The position numbers were made by a program, and so were the translations under genes. This document shows positions 1 through 10,344 of a stretch of 64,000 bases of DNA, piece after piece. Position 1 is the stretch's first letter, and each line of letters begins with the position of its first letter. The DNA is taken from assembly GCA_023627715.1 (NCBI GenBank), contig JAMAHW010000077.1, positions 62,001-126,000 of the forward strand, written 5' to 3'. Under the pieces are notes generated by a model. It had not been told where the DNA came from. It worked only from the letters and a program-made list of their open reading frames with translations, and did not search any database. This DNA is from Periconia sp. R9002 (Eukaryota > Ascomycota > Dothideomycetes > Pleosporales > Periconiaceae).

Positions 1-140
1 CGAGAGACCTGTCCGTCGCGAGCGCTTGTCGCATGTGGTTGAAAGAGACGGCTAGCGCGCTCATAATCATACACGGAAAGGTGGGAAACAGAGTTATTAC
101 ACATTTATTGACCATTGTCAGGTGCACGGCTAGCTATGTA

Positions 141-1847
141 TCATATCGAGGCACTCAAAACATGTACTTCCTCCAACACCTCAGGAGGGTCACCATAGAC
201 GCATTCAACGCGAGTAGCCGCACAGCGAAAGCAAGCCGTCCCGTCGCCGCTATTATGGCACTTGACCCCAGCGCCCTCGCAGTCCCTACAGGCCATCTTC
301 TCTTCGTTCTTACACACTTCGGCGTAGTACTCCCGATCATCCAAGATCCGATAGTTGGTCCTACCGATGCGCCAAAAGTTATTGGAGTCGTAGAATTGAT
401 GCTCGTACGGCGCCTCCTCGCCGTACATGAAGGGAGGAATAAACCGGTTTCCACCGAGAAAGCGGTGCGTGTAGAGACGGAGTCGTGCATTTCGCGAGTT
501 GAGCGCGGACGCGAGTTTGTAGAGGGGCTCGCGGATAGGACCCCCGACGATGCTCTCCAGAGCTGCTACTGGACGAGGTACGCTGAGGATTTCTTCGAAG
601 CCGTTGTCATCGAAACGAACGTCTAGGTTGATGGTGTTGGATATGCTGTGGATGATCTTGTTGCAGCGCCTGAGTACAGCTCCAGGGTGGCGGCTTAATT
701 GTTCTGGGCTGCAGATCTGGTTGGACCACGCTGTGTCGGTCATCTTGAGGGTTTGTAGTGATGGCGGGCAGTCATTCGCTTCCAAGTAGGACACGAGTGT
801 GGATTCAAGGCCTAGCTCCAGGCGCTCGAGTTTGACCAGGTCACGCAGCTTCGCATGGCCGGGTTTGTGCGTTTCGGGCCAGACTATTAGGTTCAGTCTT
901 CCACTGGTGTGAGAAAGCCGTTCGAGAGAGTCAGCTTGACGCGCAAGGGCACTGACAAAGAGTGGATCCGATGTCCGCGTCTCGGGATCGTATGAAGGGT
1001 TGCATCCTTCAAATACGTATTGTCGTTCCTCGATCCGGAGTTCCTTCAATGCTTTCGGGAGACTGAGTACAACATCAAGGAATTTGACATTGACGTTGCA
1101 TTCAATCAGAGTGAGTGATTCTAGCGGTGTCGACTTCTTCTTTTCCACAGGTATGCTAGCATGCGTGGTTGCTGCATCGAAGTTGGTGCACGAAAGCTCA
1201 ATGTGTCGCAAGGTAGGGTGGAGAAACATGACTGCGCAGCGACCAAAGACGAACTTCTTATCATCCGTTCCATGCCCATGGAGAGTCAGCCGTTGAAGCA
1301 TTGGCAATACAGAGGGAAGGCCAGGACGAGGGAATACAGAAGCTTCAAGAAGAGTCGCATAGTCGATCCTGGTGCTTCCGTCAAAATACTTGGCCGGCCT
1401 TACCCACTCGTTATTGTTGGGACAGGGAGATTCGATCGTCAAATCACGAAGCCTGCTCATCAAGCCGATGAAATGATTGAGTTCTTCAATTCCATCTCTT
1501 CGATCGTCGGGATATCGGATGGAAAGCTCCTGGACATAAGAGGATCGCTCTTCCTGACTGTCAAGAGCACAAGCGACACTGCGCGCGTGCTCGCCATTTG
1601 TTACAAGCAAAGTTCGCCACACATATGGTTCTACAAGGCACTGGAGCCGGGAGCAGGTCGCTGCAAGGCTGCACAAAGTTGCCTGAGAATCGATTTGATC
1701 GATGACAGCAAGAAGCAACTCGTCGACAAGTGCGAGTAGCCCTGACGTGGATGTCTGGGGCGTGTTGGCAACACGGGACATTTTGAAAACTGGCCGGAAC
1801 TGACGTATCTTGCGCTTCTTGGCTCGGGGCTGTACGTCGTCTGGCAT
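141..1847 (-). CDS. F-box protein with C-terminal Zn2Cys6-like cysteine motif
   Basis: Single open frame of 568 aa starting at the first ATG (1845-1847); the frame continues a little upstream only through a TTG codon. An F-box-like segment lies near residues 35-80 (LLALVDELLLAVIDQI, then an LxxLAATCSRL helix and PYVWRTL). The middle resembles the irregular leucine-rich stretches of fungal F-box proteins. F-box proteins usually bind Skp1 and present substrates to an SCF ubiquitin ligase, so a nuclear or cytosolic adaptor role is inferred. Residues about 520-549 hold six cysteines spaced C-x2-C-x6-C-x8-C-x2-C-x6-C, which is the spacing of fungal Zn2Cys6 clusters; finding it at the C terminus of an F-box protein is odd. 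The basic N terminus (RAKKRKIRQFR) could be a nuclear signal. Substrate unknown. Confidence 0.8.
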   Translation of the reverse strand: MPDDVQPRAKKRKIRQFRPVFKMSRVANTPQTSTSGLLALVDELLLAVIDQIDSQATLCSLAATCSRLQCLVEPYVWRTLLVTNGEHARSVACALDSQEERSSYVQELSIRYPDDRRDGIEELNHFIGLMSRLRDLTIESPCPNNNEWVRPAKYFDGSTRIDYATLLEASVFPRPGLPSVLPMLQRLTLHGHGTDDKKFVFGRCAVMFLHPTLRHIELSCTNFDAATTHASIPVEKKKSTPLESLTLIECNVNVKFLDVVLSLPKALKELRIEERQYVFEGCNPSYDPETRTSDPLFVSALARQADSLERLSHTSGRLNLIVWPETHKPGHAKLRDLVKLERLELGLESTLVSYLEANDCPPSLQTLKMTDTAWSNQICSPEQLSRHPGAVLRRCNKIIHSISNTINLDVRFDDNGFEEILSVPRPVAALESIVGGPIREPLYKLASALNSRNARLRLYTHRFLGGNRFIPPFMYGEEAPYEHQFYDSNNFWRIGRTNYRILDDREYYAEVCKNEEKMACRDCEGAGVKCHNSGDGTACFRCAATRVECVYGDPPEVLEEVHVLSASI

Positions 1848-3439
1848 CAAGAAGATGGCAGGATGCTTTAAGACTTCATTACAGGCTAGTCAAGGAACGA
1901 TGAGATGTGTTTGTCTCGTTGTGTCTTTTGACACTGCTACCAATAAATTGTTCGGGGTTGAAGTCTGGATGAAGGAGGCTCGGCCCTGCCACCGATCAGC
2001 ATCACGTGCAGTATAAGTAAGCATAATCCGTGCGCACTACATCTCATACGGTTAGCGCCCAAATTCCTGCGTCAATCGCGGAGCAAACATCGATTGATTG
2101 TTCTCTACAGCCTCATGCCATCATTCACATGGCTTGTCCGGAGATGGATTCAAAATGCGGAGGATTCAGCAAGACTATAAGATCAATAAGCGGGGTTAAT
2201 CGAAGAATGGCATGGTGTTGGTTATAGTCTTGTCACGTGATGGGTTATTTCACTGTTTGTGTTTGATCACTGCTTTAAGCAGCAAGGCAGTAGGGTATAT
2301 AAGTAGCCCTACTGTCCCAATGGATAGATATTGAACCAATGTAATAGTTTCAGCTCAACTCTTTTCTATACATGGACGAGCTTGCTGGTGTTTTTTTCTT
2401 TTTTTCTTGGGATTGAACAATTGGGAGGGGTTCTGCCTAAACAAAACACAAGTCTGGAATCCAAAACTAAGAAACCAAAACAGGCGGGCCACCTCTGGCA
2501 CCAAAAGTTGCTCGTGCATACGATTTCTTAAAGAAGGGAACGCTACCCTTTTTCCTTCTCCCTAAGTGATTAAGCTGGTGTTGTTCTCAAAGACTATCGA
2601 TTGATATAACTCCTACACCTTGAAATCATATTTGTCATCAAGCAGCGTTTGTGTCACTTGTGAATAGACATATCCGCTGCCATCGATACTGGCTTTAGAT
2701 CCACTGGAAGTGAAGGTGGAGATAAACACGGCATGCATCGTATCTATGTGCCGTGCCTGCATGCCTATCTATCTCACCCCTAGAGGGAGGGACAGGTAAA
2801 GGGAGAGAGGGGGGAAGAGGGTGTTATTTTTGGACGTAGGTCTGTCAATTATTGTACAGAAATTCCTCATGCACTTATAATGCCAACTTACATAATAAAG
2901 TGGGTGGTTTATTTCTACGATAACTTTAATGATTATCATGCACATCATTGATCTTTATGAATTATATCCCATTGGTACCGAAAAACCCCCCGATAAACAA
3001 TTTCTCATCATTGAAGCACAAAACACGCCACTGAGAAGTATCCATTGATCGGTAAGAACCACCCAATCGTTCAATAATTGACTCTAGCAACGCATGTTGA
3101 CCCCGATGACAGATAGCCGAGGTTTTCTGCGGAGGGTGACGAGCAGTGGATCCAAGTCAGGGAACGATCAGGATGTCAAAATTTAGTTTTACGAGCTTTT
3201 TCTAGTGTTCTGAGCCCCCCTGTAAGTCTTCCGGGGGTTCGCTAAAGTACATTTTACGCGGGGTCGTGGTGGTGTAAGCGCATGGGCACTTCCGGTGGGG
3301 ACGCCCGTTGCTGAAAAGTTCTTAACCCGGGGCTGGGTTGTGGCACAGTTCCTTCAATATATACCCCTCCATCATGTATTAAATCCCAAATGCGCGCTTG
3401 TAAGCTACGGCTCACTATATTCTTCCATTGACCGATATC
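1848..3439. other. Intergenic region with a candidate solo LTR
   Basis: About 1.6 kb between the divergently transcribed F-box and P450 genes. No convincing gene is visible. It contains the LTR-like element listed separately and an AT-rich stretch around 2820-3010. Promoters of both flanking genes must lie here. Confidence 0.5.
2216..2370 (+). repeat. Candidate solo LTR flanked by a 5-bp target-site duplication
   Basis: The 155-bp segment begins TGTTGG and is flanked on both sides by CATGG (2211-2215 and 2371-2375), as expected for a 5-bp target duplication. Inside it has a CACGTGA site, a clear TATA box (GTATATAAG near 2296) followed by a pyrimidine-rich end, the layout of a short Copia-type LTR promoter and polyadenylation region. 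The 3' end is TA rather than the usual CA, so the boundary or the identification may be wrong. No internal retrotransposon genes adjoin it. Confidence 0.4.
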
Positions 3440-5172
3440 ATGTCCACTTCCGCCCTTGCTCTTGCTTCGTTGGCGGGGATCAGCTCTCATCTCTTGTACT
3501 TCATTCGTGGAGAACATCATGGTATGTCGCACCTCATGGTCTATCTATAGTAATATCATTAATGACCCCGAGACTGGCAGACAATGGCCCGCGTCTTGCA
3601 CTGCTGGTTCCAGTGAGCTGGACGTCGCTCTCGATATATTTATCGAAGAACTTGGATGCATTACATGCCGCATCTCAAGCTACAAAACTACTTGCAGCGT
3701 TTGCCGGGGGTCTTTACGCCTCGATCATAATATATCGCATTTTCTTCCATCCTCTGCGTAAGATTCCGGGGCCTCGGCTCGCGGCAGTATCAAAGTTCTG
3801 GCACAGCGTTCAACTATCAGGTCTCCAAAACCAGAAGCTTCTTACGGAACTTCATCAGAAGTATGGAGACATAGTTCGCACTGGACCAAATGAAGTTGTC
3901 GTTATGAGAGCTGAGGGTGTCCCTGCAGTTCATGGCCCGGGATCCAAGTGTCGCAAAGCTCCTTGGTACGATATGCTTCAAAAGGACAGATCCATGCATG
4001 CTACTAGAAAACCGTCACTACACCAACAGCGCCGCAAAATCTGGGATCAAGGATTTGGCATGAAAGCCCTACGACAGTACCAAGATCGGGTTGCGGGACA
4101 CGTGGAAAGCTTCAGTACCAACATCCGTGAGCGTTTAGATTCGACAAGGAATGCTACGGAACTGTTCTATTTCTTTGGTTTTGATGTTATGGGAGATACT
4201 GCTTTTGGAAAGGACTTCAATATGCTAAAGAGTAATGTCGAGCATCCCATCGTTAAGATCATGCGAAGTGGCATATATCTCATTGGCAGACTCACTCCCC
4301 TGCCTTGGCTTGTGACGATCTTGTCGTCGCTTCCCGGTGCCAACGGTGATTTCAAGAGATTGGAATCCTATGCTGAAGATAGCATTATGAAGCTTTCGAA
4401 AATGGACCGAGGAGGCGAAGATGTGAGTATATACACCCTAGAGAATTTCTCTCCAAGGCAAGAAACTAACCTTGTTGTGTTCAAACACAAGATTATGTCA
4501 AAGTTGATTCAGGCTGCTCGGTCGCCTTCAGACCCTTCAAAAATTGATATGCACTATCTCAGAGGAGATGCAATGACAGTTATCATTGCCGGGTCGGATA
4601 CAGTCTCAATCGCCATGTCCTTTCTGTTTTACCATCTAGCCTTGATTCCAGAGCATGTATCAAAGCTTCGTAAAGAGTTAGAAGGTGTCAAAATCACCGA
4701 AAATCGGGAATTGCAGTCTCTGAAGCATTTGAACGCATTGATCAACGAAACACTTCGCCTTTTCCCACCCATTCCCTCAGCTCCCCTTCGACAGACCCCG
4801 CCAGAAGGTCTTCGAATCGGCGAAGACTTTATTCCTGGGAACGTCACAACTTCTACTCCTTTGTACATTCTTGGAAGGCTAGAAAGCAGCTATGAACGTG
4901 CTTCCGAGTTTCTCCCAGAGAGGTGGTACGATGGATCCACCATGATCAAAGATATGCGTGGTTTTGCGCCTTTCCTTTGCGGGGTTCACAGTTGTCCTGG
5001 AAAGCAATTGGCTCTCATTGAGATGAGACTTCTTACTGCGAGGTTGGTCACTGAGTACGACTTCAAGTTTGCGGACGAAAGCAAAAAGTTTGAGACGATC
5101 TCGAACATAAAAGACTGCTTCACAGCTATACCAGGACCATTGAACCTTATTTTCAGCGAAAGAGCTTCTTGA
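3440..5172 (+). CDS. Cytochrome P450 monooxygenase
   Basis: Exons 3440-3521, 3581-4422 and 4492-5172 give 534 aa. The first exon was chosen because ATG 3440 encodes a hydrophobic N terminus and joins in phase across a 59-nt intron (GTATGT..GGCAG); a longer reading from 3295 would lack this. A membrane anchor is followed by the Pro-rich hinge (HPLRKIPGPRL). Family motifs are present: I-helix AGSDTVS, K-helix ETLR, PERW, and the heme loop FLCGVHSCPG with Cys about residue 476. The heme loop has His where most P450s have Arg (FxxGxRxCxG). Fungal P450s of this form are ER-bound, need a P450 reductase, and oxidise secondary metabolites, fatty acids or xenobiotics; the substrate cannot be told. The second intron (69 nt, with CTAAC) is stop-free and in frame. 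Confidence 0.9.
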
Positions 5173-6392
5173 TAGAGAGAATTTCATTTCAATGACTTGC
5201 ATATGGTTTACTTCCGTTCCTGAGTAATGTTCTAATGTATTGACCAGTACGATTTTTTTTTTTTTTTTGAAAAAACAATAGATTCATTTTGCCCGGTAAA
5301 AGTTTCGCAGCGGCAGATGGGTGGATCATGTCCATGAAGTTCAGCTGCGTATGTGGATCCAACCAGATCCTGTGGTCGCCTTTTCCTCAGGTTTCGTCCT
5401 AAATTTTAGCACTGCGCCGCACCCGAACCCCCCGACCCGACCATTTAATCTGACGAGTGGGTATGAGCACTTTCGGCTAAATGAGCTAGCAAATCAGATT
5501 ATATTTTGTTCACGCACTACTCTTATAAGGGTAGGTGGTCTCTCTGTGTACGCCGCCGACAGGCAGGGTCAGAGCACGAGCATCAAGGTTTGTAGTCATT
5601 CAAATATGCCTCATAACGAAGTAGCGACGAATATTGAGCAAATTATTGGATAAAGGTATTAATGTCTCGAATAACAGAAATACTCCGAAGAGTCTTACAC
5701 CGACTTACGAGCCTTGGTGGGAAAAATGAGAGCAGTATGCCGAACAGATCCTTCCACAGCCCACCTCTAGCAATCCCTAGACTTGCATGTGGCGTAGACC
5801 CAGATTCTTGGTTTTAGAAGGAATTAATTCACCGGAAAGCAGTCACTTCAGTATACGTTGAGCCCCGAAGTTCTGTACACTCTTTCGATGTGCGTAGCAT
5901 ACCCGCTAATGTGACAACAACGCAATGTTGTTTACATTTTTCATGGTTATATACGAACTCGTAGAGATTTACGTGATAAAGCTGACGTGCCTGCATTGCC
6001 ATACTGTTGTCAAGTAATATTCCGCTATTCATCAAGCAGTGCCACTCAGCCGCATACTTGATCGAGGTGTTCTCTAAATTTCAAATTACCTGCTGCACAT
6101 ATGTGATTATCGGCCTTCGATATTTGCCTTCTCACATGTGAGTTTCGGTCTCCGGTTGAACAATTCAACAATGCTGGATAAAACTCCTCCCACGAAAAAA
6201 TCCAGCGGTTGTAATTTAGTTGTCTCGCAAACTACTACGAAGTGTTTGAAGTTGAAGGGACAAGTTTCAGCCTTGTTCAGGCAGGTATATTCATCGATGT
6301 AGCGAGGATCAATGCGTTGGTTACACTCATTCATTCAAAGCTGAGGGATCATTAATCAGACCTATCAGAATTTGAGAAGCAATATCATTCGT
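5173..6392. other. Intergenic region, no gene seen
   Basis: 1.2 kb between the 3' ends of two convergent genes. A T-run at about 5252-5268 lies just past the P450. No coding signal, RNA gene or repeat was recognised. Confidence 0.5.
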
Positions 6393-7309
6393 TCAATTCT
6401 CTGCGCAATCCTGCCTCATTTGATCCGCGGAAGGGAGTTTCCCAAGTTCGATTAGCTTGTGTAATTCTTCTTTGTCGCTCCACTTGTCGTAACACTCTAT
6501 GTAATCCACAGCGAGGAATTGCTTTATCAGATGGGCTACACTGTCGCTACGTTTATTATACGCATCTGCGCAAAGCGTTCCAGGCCAGTTCTCCATTCCT
6601 GGTGGGTAAAATCCAGCGTATTCGAAATCAATTAGTGCCTTTACCTCTAATGTTTGTGGATCCATTATAATGTTTTGAGCTGCAATATCACCATACTGGA
6701 AGACGTACTCTGGCGTTTCCAACGGGAGAGTCTTCCAGGATTCTTTTCCTATCCACGGAGGCTGAATGTCAGGGCTTAGCCAAGAGGGAGGCATAGCGAA
6801 TCCGTCGATACCCCGGGATTGAGATGTCATGGCTGCAAGCTGTGGCAAAACTGTGCCAGAAATGAACTGGAGAGCATTTCTATAAGCCTGGTCTGAACAG
6901 TCTTTGCATGGCGTATCGTTCGTATGCTTCTGTCCCACTGGTTTTGAGCAACTTCGGTTGGGAAACTGTCCAGACGAGGGCCTTTAATGAACGTTGTTTT
7001 CAAATACTTCCGACCATCAGGATAAGTTCCATGTTCAAGTAGTTGCGGAACAGGTATGTCGGTCTCTCTCGAAACTAGTTCCAAGGCTTTAGCCTCGTTC
7101 GAGATACGCTCATGATTCCTGTCCGAGGTTACTATTGCATGGTCTTCTTGTGTGAAAAGCTAGGCCATTCATTCTCCAATCTACTGACTTAGTAGGACTA
7201 TTTCTTACCAGGATCTGTACCATATAAAGGTGCGGCCATCAGGCCGTTTAAAATCAACTGGAAGTCGCGAAGTCTTTGTGAAGGTTTCGGATGTGTACTC
7301 GTATGTCAT
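6393..7309 (-). pseudogene. Broken aminoglycoside-phosphotransferase-like (APH/PKL) gene
   Basis: The product would be a member of the fungal APH-like kinase family. The C-terminal part (6393 to about 6962) carries the catalytic-loop equivalent GDIAAQN and a metal-binding IDFEYAGF. The upstream part (to about 7146) holds ISNEAKALELVSRETDIPVP, typical of the N-lobe, and lies in another frame. The shift falls at an AAA run at 6963-6965 (plus strand): one extra A would join the two frames, so a 1-nt deletion or a sequencing error is implied. A likely 5' exon (7209-7309, beginning MTYEY) ends in a good GTAAGA donor, but no downstream AG (best 7147-7149) restores phase, suggesting a second lesion. 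The HxD-type His is Tyr (YGD). Most likely a decaying accessory gene. Confidence 0.65.
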
Positions 7310-7679
7310 ATCGTTTGTTCTGAAGAATCCGACATCTATATCTAGTTAACAGCGTTCTAAGTAATTTAGACAGAATACGTGCCACTCTGTGCCTCCATCC
7401 TACGAATGTAATCGTATTCCGACTCGTATACCCCAGAACTTTTCAAACTCAAGCCCATTGCTGGCTTCATCATTATGATATCCGAAGCTTTTCTTGTGCA
7501 GCTCTCAAGCGAGCGGCAGAAGATGGAGAGTGACTAGCGCCTTTTGGGCGTAGCGTGACAAGGTGCTTAGACAGTGACCTGCCTGTTGCTACGCCTCAGA
7601 GAGTTGTGAGCGTCTGTGTGATCTCACATTCAGTTCCACTGTACGTCATACGGACAGACAGATATTACCGCAAACGACC
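7310..7679. other. Intergenic region upstream of the hydrolase
   Basis: 370 bp between the divergent kinase relic and the hydrolase gene. Presumably holds the hydrolase promoter; no specific site was recognised. Confidence 0.4.
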
Positions 7680-8646
7680 ATGGCAATCGAAGGCAAAGCT
7701 CCATTCGCTGTTGAGGGTATCGAGACCCCATGCGAGACGTGGTACAAAGTCTTTGGCAATCTGAAAGATTCTACTAAAACACCGTTGATTGTTCTGCACG
7801 GAGGGCCAGCAGCTGGTCATGAATATCTGCTCTCATTGCAAACGCTATCGGACCTGGTTGTTTTTTATGACCAGCTGGGCTGTGGTAATTCTACTCTGTT
7901 GCCAGAAAAAGACGGAGACAAAGGGTTCTGGGTCCCCGAACTGTTCTGCAAGGAGCTCAGCAACCTCATTGCACACCTCAGCTTAGCAGACCGCCCCCTG
8001 GAATTCATTGGACATTCATGGGGAGGTATGTTGGCGACTGAGTGGGCAGCTGAACCATCGCGCGCAGGAAACCTACGGCGTCTAATATTATACGGCGTAC
8101 CCGCGAGTATAAAGGGCCATGTCCAAGGGTTAGTTAAAGTACGGGAAGGCCTTCCTCACGATGCGCAAGAAGCTTTGCGACATGCACTGGAGAGTAAAGA
8201 ATACACCAGCCCCGAGTACCAGAACGCCATGCTTGTTTTCGCTCAGAACCATTTAAGTCTTAGCAAGCCGTTTCCGATCGAGGAGATAGCCCCAGCACTG
8301 TTTCGAATGGCTACGTCTGAGACGCACCGCACTATGTGAGTATCCGAGATGTTGATAAAAGTTATCTGAATCAGATTTTAAGTGTAATATCAGGTTTGGC
8401 CCCTCGACACTCGATCCATCAGGCTCCCTCGAGAACTGGACAATTATACCTCGCCTTCACCAGATCAAGACATCAACACTTCTTATCAGAGGATCAGAAG
8501 AGTATGTGCAAGAAGCCTCAATGCAGCCTTTCTTTGATCGTATACCCAAGATTAAATGGATTACGTTTCCAAACGCCGCACACTTTTCTCATGTCGAACA
8601 GAAGGAAAAGTTCTTCAGTCAGGTCAAACATTTCCTCGAAAATTAA
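7680..8646 (+). CDS. Prolyl-iminopeptidase-like alpha/beta hydrolase (S33)
   Basis: Exons 7680-8335 and 8394-8646 (58-nt intron, GTGAGT..TCAG) give 302 aa, the usual length for this family. Landmarks are the oxyanion loop LHGGPAAGHEYL (about 39-50), DQLGCGNS, and the nucleophile elbow GHSWGG with Ser113. The catalytic His is in PNAAHFSH (about His282). Where relatives have the catalytic Asp this protein reads IRGSEEY, so Glu254 or Glu255 may serve. Such enzymes cleave N-terminal proline from peptides or act on small amides and esters in the cytosol; no signal peptide is seen. Without the intron the first exon would stop right after THRTM and lose the catalytic His, which supports the splice. 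Confidence 0.85.
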
Positions 8647-10344
8647 TGAGTCTGCACACAAATCTGCGTGGACGATATTTGCGTCACTTTGCAGATTGTT
8701 CGGTAGTCTGTTCTAGGTTTCTATACATAGGTTGTGGGCATTACGTTACACTATCAATGGACACAGATTCCAATGTACACACGTCAAAATCCTGTATCTA
8801 ACATTCCAGCTCACGCGGGGATTACATCGCAAGTTTGTGAGCGTGTTGTACAATAGCAGCAGTGCATAAAGGCTTGGTAACTCCAGTCTGACAGTTATAT
8901 CATAGAAAATGCATCGAATACGGCTGGAAAGAAGCCGGATGATAATCTTCTCCCCATAGAGAAGTTGAAGAGGGGCGTAGTACGCTGACCACCATGACAC
9001 TCGTTTTTTGTGCGCACACCTCCAAAAAGGGTGGTAAGCAGGACTTGTTATCATTTATGATCCTCTCCACCAACCAAGCTGTCACCATGCATAGCCGGGA
9101 GTTGGGTCCCGCTCCTCTCTTCAACCGCGCGGGTCCACTATATCCGTGCCAAATCCGACCCGCTCCTCGCGTTAGATTTTTCTCGTCGTGCCCAATAACA
9201 CAAGCGAACTGGACTAGGGGCTCCTTTCCTCCAAATTGCGGCGTGCAGCGCATGTAACAAATGCCGTTCTGCCTTCCCCTTCTGTCTGACCTCACCACAC
9301 TATGGCACCTGTAGTGTGATGCGCTTAGGTGCGCGCAGAACTTCACTCACACTCCCGTGCTGATTAAGTGCCGTGACCATGGCACACCTTTTCAGTTTAG
9401 GCCGCATAACACTTCACCAAACTTTTGCTTTACGTACAATAGGGTGGTGAATAACATCCGTCTTAAACCTTATCAAAGCACGCTGATATCTTCTAATTAA
9501 ATGTCTGTCTAATCACTCAAATATCAAGTGCGGTTCTCAATACGCGCCATGCTTCTGTAGCCAGTCTAGACCAACTCTTATAGCTTGTTAGAAGGGAACT
9601 CTAGGCGAGGCACCGAGGTCAAGGGCACTTGAACTAGTCAGACGCAGCCCAGAGCTCGTCTACGTCTCTCTGATCGCGAGATATGGACGCCTGAATGGGA
9701 GTTTTAGACAACAAAGAAGGAATGTGATTCTTTTCTACTGGCAAAGTGAAGGCGCTTTTGTCTGCCGCTGAAAGAGCTGTGTAGGAACTGCGATTCGACA
9801 CTGAGGTTGGAAGAGATACCATGTCAAGCAACTAGCATTCCGTTGTGAACCCGACGCCTCGTCGAAAGTTCCCACATGAGAGGGCCAGCTAGCGAGTGAT
9901 AGACTTGTAAAATGATTCTGACAATTGCGCTGCACTAGTAAGGTTACTTCGTAACGTGCTGCGGTCACTACACCTTTAACGAGATGTATCGCGCTGTATC
10001 ACTACGAAATGGGTCGTCTGCGGTGATACCTAAGCCTCTAATCTAAAACACTAACTATAATTAGCTTTTATACTCATATTGAAATATTCATACTTTTTCT
10101 GAATTACGAACAGAATGCAAATGAAGAGGCAAGGAGAGGGCCCATAATTGTGAAAGAATCACCTAGGTATAGTATATAAGTAGGTATACGAAAACACGCC
10201 GAGATAGTTTACAAACGATAGACATAAAGAACCGATTAATCGCTACATGTATTCATATATTATATAATAATAAGACAGGATGATGAAACTATTGATCCCT
10301 CTTCGTGACGTGAATCAACATGACAGAACCAAAGGGCAGCAAAA
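8647..10344. other. Intergenic region, no gene seen
   Basis: 1.7 kb between convergent genes. Open frames here have no family resemblance or codon regularity. The last 300 bp are AT-rich. Confidence 0.5.

Noticed and set aside
3295..3439. Longer N terminus for the P450 from an upstream ATG
   Set aside because: It is in a different frame from the hydrophobic anchor of exon 1 and would read through the first intron; ATG 3440 with a 59-nt intron fits better.
8980..9260. GC-rich open frames on both strands with repeated GGGTCC/GACCCG words
   Set aside because: Short, no start context and no domain; looks like compositional noise or an old repeat.
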